DNA of 64,000 bases. Source: Acanthosepion esculentum (taxonomy: Eukaryota > Mollusca > Cephalopoda > Sepiida > Sepiidae). This document shows positions 22,310 through 34,132 of this stretch, piece after piece; the first letter of the stretch is position 1; every line of letters begins with the position of its first letter. A program made the position numbers and the translations under genes. The notes beneath the pieces are model-generated. The model saw nothing but the letters and a program-made list of their open reading frames with translations. It made no database searches and was not told where the DNA came from. The DNA lies in the NCBI GenBank assembly GCA_964036315.1, contig OZ038479.1, positions 61,351,893-61,415,892 on the forward strand, read 5' to 3'.

Positions 22310-23165
22310 CCTTTCACCTTTACAGCGATACGACCCGAAGAGAACTAGAAGTCCTAACAAGATTTATTATCAGCAGATATAATCTTAGCATAAGATATGC
22401 ATATGGCACTATATTGATGTTAGGCCCAGAAAGAAAACTGAAATAACTCTTTGACAAATTAGTAAAGGAAAGCAAGAAGAAAGGACTATTAACTATATAT
22501 GAAAAAAAGGATACATGGTTGTCAGCAAAAAGCAACCAAAAGCTACATAAAGGGGACGTCAAAATCAAGCAGGTGGTGAAATTTAATTTATCTTGATTGT
22601 TAATAACAGGTGATGAAATATATGACACAAAGGCTGAAGGCATATAGAAATAGGAAAAGGTGTCTTTCAGAAACGAGATAAAGTATTAAGGGATATGAAA
22701 ATGTCATTAGAAACAAAGAAAAGGGCCGAACTCTTATGTAGTATAGAATTTCCTACATGGTAATGAATGCTGGAGAATTTCTTCACAGATGAAGAGGTTA
22801 CTTCAAGCGACTGGCTCTAGAGAATAATGCTAAGAATAAAATAGGCAGAACATGTGAGCAACGAAAAAGCTTTAAAGAAAATAGGGACAAAAAGGAAACA
22901 TATATTTACATTCAGAAAGCTGAAATTTATGGAACGCATAATTAAGAAATAAGGACCAGAAAATTTAACACTCACGGGACATACTGAAGGGAAGAAAATC
23001 GGGGGGGGGGAAGCAGCAAGCAAACGACTTAACGAGTTTGTGTACATGGTTGGCAGAGCGAGGACAAAGAGTGATAAGAAAGGGTTAAATATTACTTAGA
23101 GTAGCAAAAGACATGAAGCTGTGGAGAGCCATTATCACCAACATCCTGACAAGACATGACATATA
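22310..23165 (+). pseudogene. LINE reverse transcriptase C-terminal half
   Basis: Plus-strand frames carry the palm and thumb of a non-LTR RT: TRRELEVLTRFIISRYNLS, then RYAYGTILML where YADDT is expected, so both catalytic aspartates are changed. Then FDKLVKESKKKGL, KLHKGDVKIKQVVKFNL, ECWRISSQMKRLLQATG (shifted frame) and, near the end, LTSLCTWLAERGQRVI with MKLWRAIITNIL. The order matches the long 'GDVKIKQV...SQMKKRLEATE...LRFLGHIMRKEGLE' tail of a widespread invertebrate LINE. Many stops and at least five frame changes make it non-functional. A second, shorter copy of the same tail lies at 27230-27560. Confidence 0.7.
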
Positions 23166-23589
23166 AAAAGACAGAGAAATATGAGCTAACATTTCAACGA
23201 ATTTACTTCTGTACAGATTATAACAATATATTAAAAAAGATGTATTCAATGTCTATGTATAAATGAAGTAAACTATTGCCACCAGCGAATGCAAATTTCT
23301 AGATGATTGGTTCTAAATATCTGTAGGTCATTTTGGAACATTCTAAATAGTACTTAACGTTTTGGAGGATGGTACAGCGAATCAACTGACCTCTGACCGT
23401 CATTGCAGTAGCAACTACAATGTAGGAAAGTGAGGACCATTCTATTAACCTTAGAGATATCATAGTCATTATAGCAAACCTAAAGTTTATAGAGCCACCA
23501 GTAAAAAACTTCAAAATCTTTGCAACGTGTGATAGTTTGCAAGTAGAAGGAAGTGGCTGAGCATTGATAGCTCTAGAAAGATTTTCAGT

Positions 23590-24290
23590 CGTGATACAGG
23601 CAGGACTAGAAGAATGGTATAGCTGTCAGTAACACACTCTGCCAGCCCAGCGTGCCTTTCGATCTTGTAGAGCACGAAAAAGACCGCTTCTTAAGAAATC
23701 ATACGTGGAGGTGCATCTGAAGTTTGCCAAGAAGTATTTATGTAAGACAGATACCTTCTGGAATAATATGCTTTTGATTGATGGGACTAATATAGTTATT
23801 TGGTATCGATTCACAGCATCAGGTTTCATGGAAGGAGAACGAAGAATTCAATCCAAAGAACATCGACCCAACTGTGAAAGATGATAGCAGCAGGGTATTG
23901 CGCTGTTTTTCATCCGCTTCTCTGTGTTTAGCAGGACTTCGCGTAATTGAAAGAAAGAACCATGTAAAGAGATGTAGGAAAGAAAGGACCTCTTTATATC
24001 AATTAAATGAAGTTCAGTTAGGTGATTCAGCAGACCACAATCAAACATTGGTTTGAAAATAAAATCAGTCTATTGAAGTAGCCCAATCAATCTCCTGACC
24101 TGAACTCAATTGAAAATTTGTGTTCATGTTCGTCAGTCTCATTACTTTAACGAACTGAAGAAGATCTGCCCTGAAGTGTGTCTCAAAATACCAACAGAAG
24201 AGCGTTTGAAGTTAATGGTTACTTATAGGAAGTAACTGGAAGCTATCGTTCCGGAAAAACGCTATTCCACAAATTTAGCCTCTGTCTGGT
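23590..24290 (+). pseudogene. Tc1-like transposase remnant
   Basis: Motifs in order across shifted frames: RARKRPLLKKSYVEVHLKFAK (end of the DNA-binding region), FWNNMLLIDGTNIVIW (the first catalytic Asp is kept; the usual DETK is now DGTN), SKEHRPNCER (from the KHGGG-type region), PINLLT-TQLKICV (degenerate form of the SPDLNPIENLW block with the third catalytic residue), then YFNELKKICPEVCLKIPTEE and KLMVTYRK at the C-terminus. Spacing fits a Tc1 transposase of about 340 residues. Inverted termini were not resolved. Dead copy. Confidence 0.65.
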
Positions 24291-24324
24291 TCTGATTTTT
24301 GTCTATTATTCAACAGGTTTTGCT

Positions 24325-24330
<6 letters not shown>

Positions 24331-24401
<71 letters not shown>

Positions 24402-24449
24402 CATGTGGGTATGTGTAAGAATATTATTAATCATTCTTATAAACACAAA

Positions 24450-24520
<71 letters not shown>
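24331..24520. repeat. (TA)n then (ATT)n microsatellites
   Basis: (TA)n at about 24331-24397 and, 50 bp on, (ATT)n at about 24450-24520. The 115-codon frame over the ATT tract is a poly-isoleucine artefact. Confidence 0.9.
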
Positions 24521-24521
<1 letters not shown>

Positions 24522-25325
24522 CATGAGAAATGCGAACTTTATGAATTATTATTGTCTTTCTAAAATTGCTCTATTGATATTCTTAAACGTATTCAATTTT
24601 AAAATAATTACATTTTTATGGCATAGATCACACCGAAATATAGAATCCTTATTCAACGGCAATTTTCTTAACACAGACATGATACATCGTCTTAATGTGC
24701 TATTTTTTTGGAAACAAATGAAATTTGCAACTTTACTTTTGGTAATATGAGGACGAATGAGTACTTACATAATTGTATGTCTTATATATGTATCTCAATG
24801 TTTTAAAATAATTCACACTCATTTAAATTCTTGAAATATTAACACATTTATATACATACTAGTTTACCGTTGATGTAAAACTATGACGGTATATTTTGTT
24901 GAGTACTCACTATTACTAGAAGTTTTTTTTTTATATATATGAGTATATAGTAAATATAAGACAATTTGGAAAACTTTTAATTTGACATCTTTTGCTGATG
25001 AATCAGTGCGATGATAAAAATATGATTTTATTTTCTGATGAAACATATTAGAATAGAAGTTTTGCAAATATATACACATTCATATATGTTAGTGCATTCG
25101 TTCCTTTCTCGGTGCCTAACTGTTCTGGCCTTGTACCAAACTAGGTTAAATAAGTCATTGAAACTCACGTATGTAAACATTTTTTCCGGAAGCAGACTAC
25201 AATCCTTGGCAGTTATCAACAACAATAACAATGGCTAACATTCCTAACCCTCCCACTGCATCCGCAAAAAAAAAGGATAAAAAAAAATAAAGAAAGAAAA
25301 TCATCAAAGTAAACGAACGTGTCCT
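24521..25325. other. AT-rich DNA, no gene seen
   Basis: Short frames on both strands without motifs. No repeat or RNA gene recognised. Confidence 0.45.
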
Positions 25326-25329
25326 TTAC

Positions 25330-25550
25330 TTAATAACAGACCAGCGAAGGCTATCCGGTAGTCTTATTTGCATGGCATTGTTTTCGGGTGACACCGGCCC
25401 GTCTAAGTGCTCTTTAAATTAGGTTCCCTGCACCCGGTGTTGGCCAATAACAGGTAATTAGAGGCCGAAGGTCCCAGGTGTAATATTCTAGTGCACCTAG
25501 TCAGGATGTGGGTGGACATTTAAATACCCAGGCGACAGACCACTACGACG
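25330..25550. repeat. GC-richer unclassified segment
   Basis: Base composition rises sharply against both flanks (phrases GACACCGGCCCGTC, GCACCCGGTGTTGGCC, GAGGCCGAAGGTCCCAGG). It contains an ATTTGCAT octamer at 25365-25372 and the near-palindrome CACCCGGTG. No open frame of note. Probably a single copy of a dispersed repeat; class unknown. Confidence 0.35.
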
Positions 25551-25689
25551 ACGATGATGACGACTTTTTTTATGCTTTAACGCCTTCTGCTAATTCAACG
25601 AATACTTACGTATGTCTAATCCGACGACGTTCTGTCTTTCACTCTTTGTTTGATATCCTTTTTATTTTTACTTTATTTCTATTTGACTT

Positions 25690-25765
25690 ACTTTCGATAA
25701 TTTTCTTTCTTTCTCTCTTTCTTTCTTTCTTTCTTTCTCTCTTTCTTTCTTTCTTTCTTTCTTTG
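25690..25765. repeat. (CTTT)n microsatellite
   Basis: An imperfect (CTTT)n tract with CTCT interruptions. The overlapping frame (25508-25876) is low-complexity Phe/Leu/Ser. Confidence 0.9.
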
Positions 25766-26287
25766 CAGTTAGTTTTTATTTTTCTCTCGAGTGACGAGCA
25801 AGGCTATTTAGGAAAAAGTAATAAATTAGTATTGCATAATACCAAGTGTATGACTCAATGTCTGCGACTATTATGAAGCTTTTTCGTAGGAAATGCATAA
25901 ACACATGAATATAGGAAACTCACAATTCACGTAACAATTCCACAAAGGAGAAATAAAGATAGATAAGTTTTATATTTTTTCATTTTATTATTATCATCAT
26001 TTTTAACAGCGGAATTCCTTGAAAGCTATTGTTAGAGAAGCCAACCAATTTTCCTCCCTTCACTACTATGCTCGGGATCACATTTATTTTCTCTTCCTCC
26101 AGATACCATTTATTGCACTGTTCTTTTCTTTGCAGATACTCTGTATTTTCTTAACTTTGGGGTGGAAATCCACTAGTTTTCTGTTTTTGTTCTTTTTTTA
26201 TAACTTCCTCCTGGATATCTTGTTTTTTCACCTTTGAATCTCGTTACTGTTGTACATTTTATTATGCATTCATTTTCGACTTTGTTG

Positions 26288-26288
<1 letters not shown>

Positions 26289-26346
<58 letters not shown>
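26289..26346. repeat. (TA)n microsatellite
   Basis: A pure (TA)n tract of about 28 units. Confidence 0.9.
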
Positions 26347-26348
<2 letters not shown>

Positions 26349-26487
26349 TACATGTTTCATTAAATAATATAGATAAGTGTTGTCTATATATTGTATGTAA
26401 GTTCTTTTCATATCGTCTGATAAGCTTAATAACATTATCATTAAACAATGAAATAAAATCACAATATTGATACATCTTTTTTAATCC

Positions 26488-26735
26488 AATCTAAGCTTTC
26501 GGCTTATATAAGCCATTATCGAAGATGGCAATTACACAGTTTATCGTATAATTCTTGTTTGTTGCTGTTAAGTGTGTTCAATTTTTCCTTGGATATTTCA
26601 ATTTGCCTTTTCACAAGGCTACATTTATAATTCCAAGTATTGATAGTATTGTGGGCTGCTGGATCATGTAATTTAAATTGTGTGTATTTAGGCAGCATTT
26701 TTTCATTCATACATGTTTCATTAAATGTGCGTGTG
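26488..26735 (-). pseudogene. Penelope-like N-terminus joined to a terminal repeat
   Basis: The minus-strand frame 26710-26516 starts MNEKMLPKYTQFKLHDPAAH and continues KRQIEISKEKLNTLNSNKQ. This is the N-terminal, coiled-coil-prone segment that precedes the RT in Penelope-like proteins of this type. It is cut off after 64 residues. The sequence then runs directly into a hammerhead-like motif (26490-26531): CCATCT, TCGATAA, an unpaired T, a GGCTTA/TAAGCC hairpin, GAA, AGCT, T, then AGATTGG that pairs with CCATCT (one bulge). The start is homologous to the remnant at 5095-5165. RT and endonuclease are absent. Confidence 0.6.
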
Positions 26736-26789
26736 TGTGCCTTTTACTCGGACAGCATTTGTTATTACTATAAACGTTATCATGGTAAA

Positions 26790-26990
26790 GCACACTTAAT
26801 AGTTAAGCCGGCATGATTTGAAAGGGGTTTTCCATATTAAAAAGGGAATACAGCTTCGATTCCTTTCAGCGGGCACATTTATCTTTAATAAGACTTTCAA
26901 CCTCTAGGGCGGTAGACATCTTTTCGCTATTTAAAAACAGGGATGTCTACTCAAACATGTGTACCAACTAAATATAACATTTATAGTAAT
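26790..26990 (+). mobile_element. tRNA-derived SINE
   Basis: A plus-strand head with ACAGCTTCGATTCCTTTCAG (near 26850-26869) resembles a tRNA B box and T-arm. The body has CTCTAGGGCGGTAGACATC and the tail GGATGTCTACTCAAACATGTG. The last phrase is a relative, in reverse complement, of the ACACATATTTGAGTAGA phrase of the 13.6 kb SINE. It ends at the (CA)n/(GA)n tract near 26994-27062. Confidence 0.5.
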
Positions 26991-27028
26991 AACACACACA
27001 CACGCGCACACACACATATAGGGGAAAG

Positions 27029-27065
<37 letters not shown>

Positions 27066-27229
27066 CGCCTAAATATTTCTGTAAGTAGATGTGTACAAAT
27101 ACATATATCTGTAGGAGAAGAATTCAATTGATTGCTCTGTCCAATGTAACATCTGGTATGTTCTCTGAGTGCAAGACATAACATATGAACTCAGTAAAAT
27201 CAAACGGCGTGTTCAACTCATACGATTTC

Positions 27230-27560
27230 CTTACAGGTGAAGAGGAGACTTCAGGCAACAGAGATTGTGGCTCGACAGAAACATGTTGAGGACATTATGG
27301 ACGGAACATGCATAAGCAGCGATTTAGTTTTAAGGAAATAATCAGAAAGAGACATTTGGAATTTCTGACGCACATCATGAGAAAAGAGATTTTAGAGAAG
27401 TTAACACTCAAAGACATTGAAGACAAGAGAGTCAGAGGGAAACATCAAGTAACTATCTAAAGAGCCTATGTAAATGAATAACAGAACATTGAGTAGGATG
27501 CATAGTAAAAGACAAATGATAGGAAATTGTGGAGAGCCATAAAAGAGGAACGCACCAGCA
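27230..27560 (+). pseudogene. LINE RT tail, second copy of the 22.3-kb family
   Basis: It starts at VKRRLQATE (like SQMKRLLQATG of the 22.3-23.2 kb copy). Stop-ridden frames follow that encode an RDIWNF-like stretch, an RESEGNIK stretch and a final ...GNCGEP-KRN, matching the LWRAII end of the other copy. Only the last part of the protein is present; 5'-truncated and dead. Confidence 0.55.
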
Positions 27561-27597
27561 AAACCATTTTGTAACATAATGATGTCGCCATTACTAC

Positions 27598-28428
27598 TTT
27601 TTTTTTTTTTACTATTGTTCCCCCAAATAGATGGCATCCGTTACTGAATGGTCATGTTATAAAAGCGTGTAGGGAGGGACCAGAATTGCATACTATGAGG
27701 ATATGTAGGATATATTACGGCTGAATCTGGGATTGAAGTTTATATTGTAATGGTCAGAGAAGTATCACATCGGGAGTTCATTCCAATTTCAACAGTTCTG
27801 GAGAAGAAACTGCCTGAATGGAACTTCCTCCTTCCCAATGGAATATGAAGGGAATGTGGATGAATCAACTCAGTTTACGTGATATGGCGTGTTCGAACTG
27901 GGAAGGTCTGGGCTGGTGGAAACAACGAATGTAGTTCGTTTGTAGGAAAGTAGTTGAATGGAGGAGAAAAATTCATCAACTCACAAAGCCACGCAAACGT
28001 TTTTGAATTCGGTCGTGGCTAGAGCGTGAGGATTGGATACTTCCGGTGCAGATATTACAGCAACACTCTCTATTTTTCGTCTGATCTGACTCTTGTAGAG
28101 ATAGAGCATAGGAGGAGGAGGAGGAGGAGGAGTCAAGTACACTTTGGAGCGGTAGAGGGAGCGGACCATTTTTCAAGCCAGGTAATATGAGTTCCATTTG
28201 TTTGGTGTGACGTTGAGACTACAACCATTCATCATGACGTGAAAACTCAGAAATCTGCTCTTTGCTGATGAAACGTTACTTGCTTGGTTTGGGAGTTATT
28301 GAATGTTGCAAGTCAGTTTCTCCACTATTGAGCTGTGCGACTAAGGTCAGAGGTGAAATCAGCTGCCAGGTTCTGAGTTTCTAGGTTTTTGGTGGTGCTC
28401 CCATAAATCGTGGTATCGTCTGCATATA
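27598..28428 (-). pseudogene. Minus-strand LINE RT, 3' part (split by mariner)
   Basis: On the minus strand this begins with YADDTTIYGSTTKNLETQN (28426-28370), the intact catalytic box of a Jockey/CR1-like RT, and continues LAADFTSDLSRTAQ and WRNWLATFNNSQTKQVTFH. Later, in broken frames, come VVVSTSHQ, FPPAQTFPVRTRH and a WNELP/HYNINFNPRFSRN tail near 27760-27690. A T-run at 27598-27612 on the plus strand is its poly(A). A CTC/GAG trinucleotide expansion interrupts it near 28107-28132. The upstream half continues at 29594 beyond the mariner element. Confidence 0.7.
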
Positions 28429-29591
28429 CAAGATATATCAATATTTATCGTTACACTCAGATTAACTTTAATTTAATTTTAAAAAGCTACATTTCAGGCA
28501 TTAGATTTGGAAATGGCTAAAAATTTAACTAAAAGAATCGCCATTTTATAAATTTACTCCCCGAAGGATATTGCCAAATCATTAAAGGTGAACAGAATGC
28601 TAATTTGGTGGACCATCAAAAGATTCAAAGTCTGGGGATTTGAAGTACAAGCAATGACAACGTTGTCCTCGAACTGCTCAAACTCCAGAGACAGTCAAAT
28701 CCACCCAGGAGAAGTTGAGAAGTCTCTTAGAAATCTTGCGAATTCTTCATAAAGATTTTAAGACATCTCCTTATAAACACCAAAAGAAAACACTGTTATT
28801 TGAAAGATCCGTGGAGAAACAACAAGCCAGATGTCAAGTTATCGTCGAGCGCATTCGGGTAGTCACGCTCCCGAACCTTGTTTTCAGTGATGAGAAGAAA
28901 TTTGACGTTCAACCGCATTTTAACAGTCTGAACGATCGGATTTGGTCTCGAAGTAGAGACAGTGAGTCTTGGACAGTTACTCGAAGACAAGGAGCGACAT
29001 CTGTGATGGTGTGGGCTTATGTGACTGCGACAGGAAAAAGTCATCTGGTTTTTGTGGAACATGGGGTTAAACTCAACCGAGAAAATGCCTTAAAGAAGGG
29101 CATTCTTGAGTCATCACCTTTCTCTTGGGCTAAAAAACATTAAAAAAAACTGACGTTGGTCATTCAAAAACGATTCAACAACCTCTCATGGAGTCAAAAC
29201 AAATCGAAAGTGGCTAGCAATCCATTTTCCTCACTTCATCTCGAAGACACTTCATCATCGGAATACTCTTGACTACATCTTCTGGGGTATCTTAGAAAAC
29301 TCTGCTATACCCCACTACAGTTTGAAGTCTCTGAAGGCAAAACTCTTGAAGAAATGGGACAAAATCCTCCAACGTTTTATTCGTGCCTCATGTGAGTCAT
29401 TCACCAAGCAACTTCAGCAAGCGTCAATAACGCAGAAAGATGGGGACATATTGAATAGATAGTGTATCAAATAAGTTTATAGTCATTTAGTTTTTGTTTC
29501 CGCTTTGTAAAATATTTATGAATGGTTTATAAATGGTTTTGCTTAAAAAAAGATGGCCAAAACTTTGTAACGCTAATTATTGAATACCCTG
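28429..29591 (+). mobile_element. Mariner-like element with recognisable ends
   Basis: It is bounded by TA on both sides (28427-28428 and 29592-29593). The right end is CGCTAATTATTGAATACCCTG and the left end CAAGATATATCAATATTTAT is its diverged inverted copy. Transposase pieces on the plus strand: a helix-turn-helix region with YSPEGY/AKSLKVNRMLIWWTIKRFKVWG (frameshifted), then frame 28715-29143 with VVTLPNLVFSDEKKFDVQPHFN (first catalytic Asp), IWSRSRDSESWTVTRRQGATSVMVWAYVTATGKSHLVF and VKLNREN. After that, out of frame, come FQ-DSAPSHGAKTN-like and NTLDYIFWGILENS (third Asp position) blocks and a stop near 29460. About 1.16 kb is near full length for mariner, but frameshifts disable it. Confidence 0.75.
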
Positions 29592-29593
29592 TA

Positions 29594-29890
29594 ATTTAGT
29601 ACTGATTTGAAAATGTCCTTAGGCAGATCCTTAATACATAGAAGGAATTGCATAGGACCGAGGAGGGAGCCTTGATGAATACCTACGTTGATCTCACAGG
29701 CCATTTAAAACTACCTTCATGGACCTACCCAAGTGGAAGGTCTTGATAATCTAGGAGACTACCAGAAATGCCATAGCTGGGTAGTTTGTGTAGCAGCCTC
29801 CATGACACCGTGAGAATGTGTTCAGGAATACAATCGCGTGGCCAAGGCAGAGGTGAACTTACTTAAGCCTAGTAGCCCGACTAGTATATA
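29594..29890 (-). pseudogene. Minus-strand LINE RT, 5' part (split by mariner)
   Basis: Minus-strand frames contain HKLPSYGISG (RT region before motif B), SMKVVLNG, and INVGIHQGSLLGPMQFLLCIKDLPKDIF, which corresponds to the PQGSVLGP...LFLLYINDLP motif of non-LTR RTs. The next residues expected are the YADD box, found on the other side of the mariner at 28426. With one TA removed the halves meet next to the Tyr codon, with a one-base offset. Sequence above 29890 is not recognised. Confidence 0.65.
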
Positions 29891-31955
29891 ATCCATCTCA
29901 TGAAATTATTTTCTGTAGTGAACCTAAAAAATATGCTGACACTTTTTCGTCATCTAATATCGCAAAGCAATAAAACTTAAATTCAGACAAACAATTATAA
30001 TACAGAGAAATTATATAATCAAACGTTTATTCAAAACATTGAAGATGGTGTCAGAAACGCAGCTTCGCTAAACAAAAGAAGAAACAATTATATTTATATG
30101 AAAATTGGACTCTGTAGCTAAGAAATTCTTGGAGGATTTAAAGCTACTCTAAAAAACTACTCATTGGTTCTTATAGGTGCAAAAATTAAAAGTGGAGCGA
30201 TTTTGCCCTGAAATTCAACATTGCATTCGACATCCTGACTTGTATGAACACTGGATTCTGCTCATTCTGCTTGATGAAGAATCGAGATCCAATTGAGATT
30301 AAAGTAAAGATCTTCGGAATTCATCTTTTTGGCAGAAAATGGTAATTTATTTTTTATGACATATATATTTTCTGTTCTTTTCCTTCCTATTTTGTCTCTT
30401 ACGTGTTCCACATTTTTTTGGCAATTTCCACCCTCACAAACACTGCAGCGAGCCGGACAACCCTAGCAAGTTAAACGATATCATTGTGAACATAAGACTT
30501 GAAGCATGAGAAGATTTTAAGCGCTTGTGTTTCTTAGAAGACAGCTATATATATATATACGTATAGTGTTTGTGTTCATTTTTTTTCGTTAAGATATGCT
30601 CTCACAATTTGATAAAAACGTGATTCATTATCATTTAGCTCGATTTCTTACTGATAATGATCTGGCTATCTGGAAGACAGAGGAAACGAGTTGTTGCTGA
30701 CATGCATACGAGTAATGTTCAAGACCAAAATCTTTGTATATTCATCTGAAGGGGGAATGGTTTATGCTAAATAAATAAATGAATAAAAATCTAGAAATAT
30801 TCTTTAAGCGTATATTACGATTGAATTTTTCCCCAATGTGTTAAACTTTAAATCTGGAGGAGTCGCTTTTGTCTTTCTTAATATTTTTCTGCATTTAAAC
30901 ATTCATAATTTTCCTAATGGTTTTATTGACCGACGGGAAAATATTAAAAATGAAGAGAAAAACGCCTGCAAATAAAATCTAGATACCAGGGAAATATTAT
31001 CATTGTGCCGTTTTAATGTTTTTGTTCTTAATAAAATCAAATATCGCTGCCAATGACGTCAAATTTCTATAAACTGTGGTTGTCTTAAATTCATGTCAAG
31101 GAAAGATTTTACTGTTTTCACTCTCATGAGAAAATGTGCTTTTCTACTACTTTGAACTGGTAATTGAAATGCGTGAAACTAAAAGCATTTTCGAGCATAA
31201 AGTGAATATCAAATCATATATCCATCATATATCCATTAAATAATAGAACAAAAATAACATAAACTCCAGACCAGTTTTTCATTAAATTCACCAGCTATTT
31301 CCAATTGCGTTTGATTTCCTTAAATACTGTAATGTTTACTTAAATAAAAATGGTACGCATTCGTATCCTTCTTAAAATATGTTTACATATGAAGTAAACG
31401 TTGGATTTAAAGTGTTAAGTGAGCTTTGGGGTAGAATTTTGACAAAAGAAATGCGCCTGAGTCAGTGTAGAGTTTTACGAACGCAGAGATAAAAACTAAA
31501 ATAATTGAAATATTAAGTAAATATATAACAATTAAAAAGAAAACGCAAAATTCTAAATGGAAAGGTGGGATTTATTTTCATATTTTAAAGACTTTTCTCT
31601 CTATATACCTATAACAAAGCAATTCTAGAAATCATGCGTTTTCTCAGAAAATGCCTAGTTTTTAGTATTATCTAGAAAAGATTACCATTGAAAGTTTTTT
31701 TTTAGAAAGTATTTTGGAAATATAAAGTCGGATAAAATTTCAGGCAAGTAAAAGAAAAGGAAGGCTAAAATAAAGGAATAATAGAAATGGCTGCAGAAAG
31801 TTTCCTTTTAATAATAAGAGGCGCCAAGTTATCACCTTTTTCCCAAACATAAAAAATACTCCTCACACACTTTGGACGAAGTTCTCAGACAAGTTGGCGC
31901 TTCTCCTATATAAGGCAGCTATTAGGCGCTGTTTCTTAAATATCAAGCAGAGCGG
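29891..31955. other. AT-rich DNA, no gene seen
   Basis: No frame, repeat head or RNA gene recognised in about 2 kb. Confidence 0.5.
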
Positions 31956-31956
31956 A

Positions 31957-31959
<3 letters not shown>

Positions 31960-32018
<59 letters not shown>
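31960..32018. repeat. (TA)n microsatellite
   Basis: A pure (TA)n tract of about 29 units. Confidence 0.9.
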
Positions 32019-32021
<3 letters not shown>

Positions 32022-32212
32022 GTAGCATAATGATGAAAAATAAACATTTATTTTTACATAACAAATATTTATTTTGCAGCATATCTTTCCTTGTAAAACG
32101 CTTAATTCAGTGGTGACTATTAAACCTGTTATACACTGAAAATTTCAAATTAAAATTTAAAAAATACCTACATGTCAGACTACGAACCTAAACATTTCAA
32201 CCATTATAAAAT

Positions 32213-32260
32213 CCATTAAAACAGGCTTAAGCCCGTGTCGGCTTAAGCCTGTTTTAATGG
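32213..32260. repeat. Perfect 21-bp hairpin
   Basis: Arms 32213-32233 and 32240-32260 are perfect reverse complements separated by the 6-nt loop CGTGTC. The inner part of each arm contains the palindrome GGCTTAAGCC. It could be a small foldback element, a pre-miRNA-like hairpin or a cruciform-prone site; there is no evidence of transcription. Confidence 0.8.
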
Positions 32261-32333
32261 CTGTCCACATGCACCCGCTCTCTCTCTTACACGCATACAT
32301 ACACACATACGTGTATGAGAGATATTGTTCTCC

Positions 32334-32334
32334 T

Positions 32335-32387
<53 letters not shown>
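32334..32387. repeat. (CT)n-(CA)n microsatellite
   Basis: (CT)n at about 32334-32354 joins (CA)n to 32387. The cysteine/arginine-rich minus-strand frame here is an artefact. Confidence 0.9.
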
Positions 32388-32389
<2 letters not shown>

Positions 32390-32391
<2 letters not shown>

Positions 32392-33354
32392 AAACAAATA
32401 AATAAATTGTATTATTTTAAAATTAAATTATAATAATAAAATGAGTTTGATGTTCTGTTTACATTGATGAACAAGAATATAACATGCATCAAGAATAAGA
32501 GCTACTGTCTCATAACAACTGCGCATGTCTGTAATCAATGTCCATTGGCAGGTGAGTGAGCTTTGAGTAATTCATTTTGATGTGTTGACTGTTGCTATCA
32601 TGTTTCAAGATATTTAAGTGACTTTGATAAAGTTCAAACTGCTATTGAAGTATGGGCTTTGCTGAAACGCAACGTGGCATGCGCACATCCACTTGTAGCG
32701 ACCACCCCCACTGACACTTGCTGAAAGAGGGAAAAATCATGAATTGTCCAGATTTACCGATGAAAAAAAAAAACAAAAAAAAAAAAAACGGAGGATAACC
32801 CATGAAATACGGGCTAACAGATAGATATAATCAAGGTCAAATAAAGAAATAGCCCACAGCACACCGATCTTAGTACATTATGGAGCTGTCTAGCTGAAGA
32901 GCAGTTAGGGTACCCGTGCTAACCAATCGTCTATAATAGGAAAGCGAATGTTGGTGATAAATATTGGTTACCATAGGAGCTGGAACTTTGATTAATAGAA
33001 GAATCTTGTCTGGTTCGACTGTCTCATTTTCTCTTCAATAAAGTGAACGACATGGTAGTTGTGCGTCGATTGTATTAGAATGCATACTGGGAAAACAGCA
33101 ATCCGGTAGAGGCTGTATATTTGGATGTGTTCTGCTAGCAAACATTGGCTCCTATCATTCGTGTGGAAAGTACTTTTTCATGCAACAAGTATCTCAATAT
33201 CATTGCAAATTAAATATAATCCTTATTGATAACACTCTTCTACGATGGTATTGACGTTTTACGTCAATACTCCCTAGTTTCTAAAATCTGTTTAGAATGA
33301 GTGCAGTATCCAATTCTACTTTTAGAGGATCTTTCAAGATGAATATTCTGTATA

Positions 33355-33419
<65 letters not shown>

Positions 33420-34132
33420 AGCGTTAATAGAGTCAATCAAATTTTACAAGTTTTCTGTTAAATTTGTTTTCAAAAGTATTAATAAAAGTATTTCTAATTT
33501 TATGCCCATTAATTCATATACAGATAATGATGGTCTTTTTGTAGATATGATTATCTTTTGTGAAACCAGGTTTAAATAAATGCACACAAATTTCTGATTG
33601 CGTTTATATTTCAGGATGGCTGATCTGAATTCTGAAACTTTTTTCAGATTGAAGTCTAAAATTGTTAATTTTTACACTAAGCAAATGAAAGATTTGAAGC
33701 TGTCGCCGAGACGATTTCTTGGTTCAGGTCATTCGAATTAGATTTATTTCATTCTTATTTCACTGTCGGGATTTATGCTCATAAAAATTGTCAAATATTC
33801 TTTTAAATACTTTCCAGACTGTGCGTACAGAATTTTAATGGAATGGGAGAATATAATCGAAATTTTTACACATTATTATAAAATAATCTGAAAATTTCAT
33901 ATTAAAAGGAGTTTTTATTAATGAAAATTAATAAAATCATGAAATAAAGATAAATTCCCATCTGACAGAATCGAATATGTTGAAGATAAATTTACACTTT
34001 CAAGTGAATTTTATTTGTCACATATGGCAATCATTTTGATAATACAATGATATAAGGATTCATTTGTAAAAAGTACTTATTTAAACAATAAATAAATAAA
34101 TATATAACAGAATATACCCATATTTTCAAAAA
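32390..34132. other. AT-rich DNA with a (CTAT)n tract
   Basis: A (CTAT)n microsatellite occupies about 33355-33419. A 26-bp A-rich block lies at 32762-32788. Nothing else was recognised. Confidence 0.5.

Noticed and set aside
24403..24750. 115-codon Ile-rich frame
   Set aside because: Driven by the (ATT)n microsatellite.
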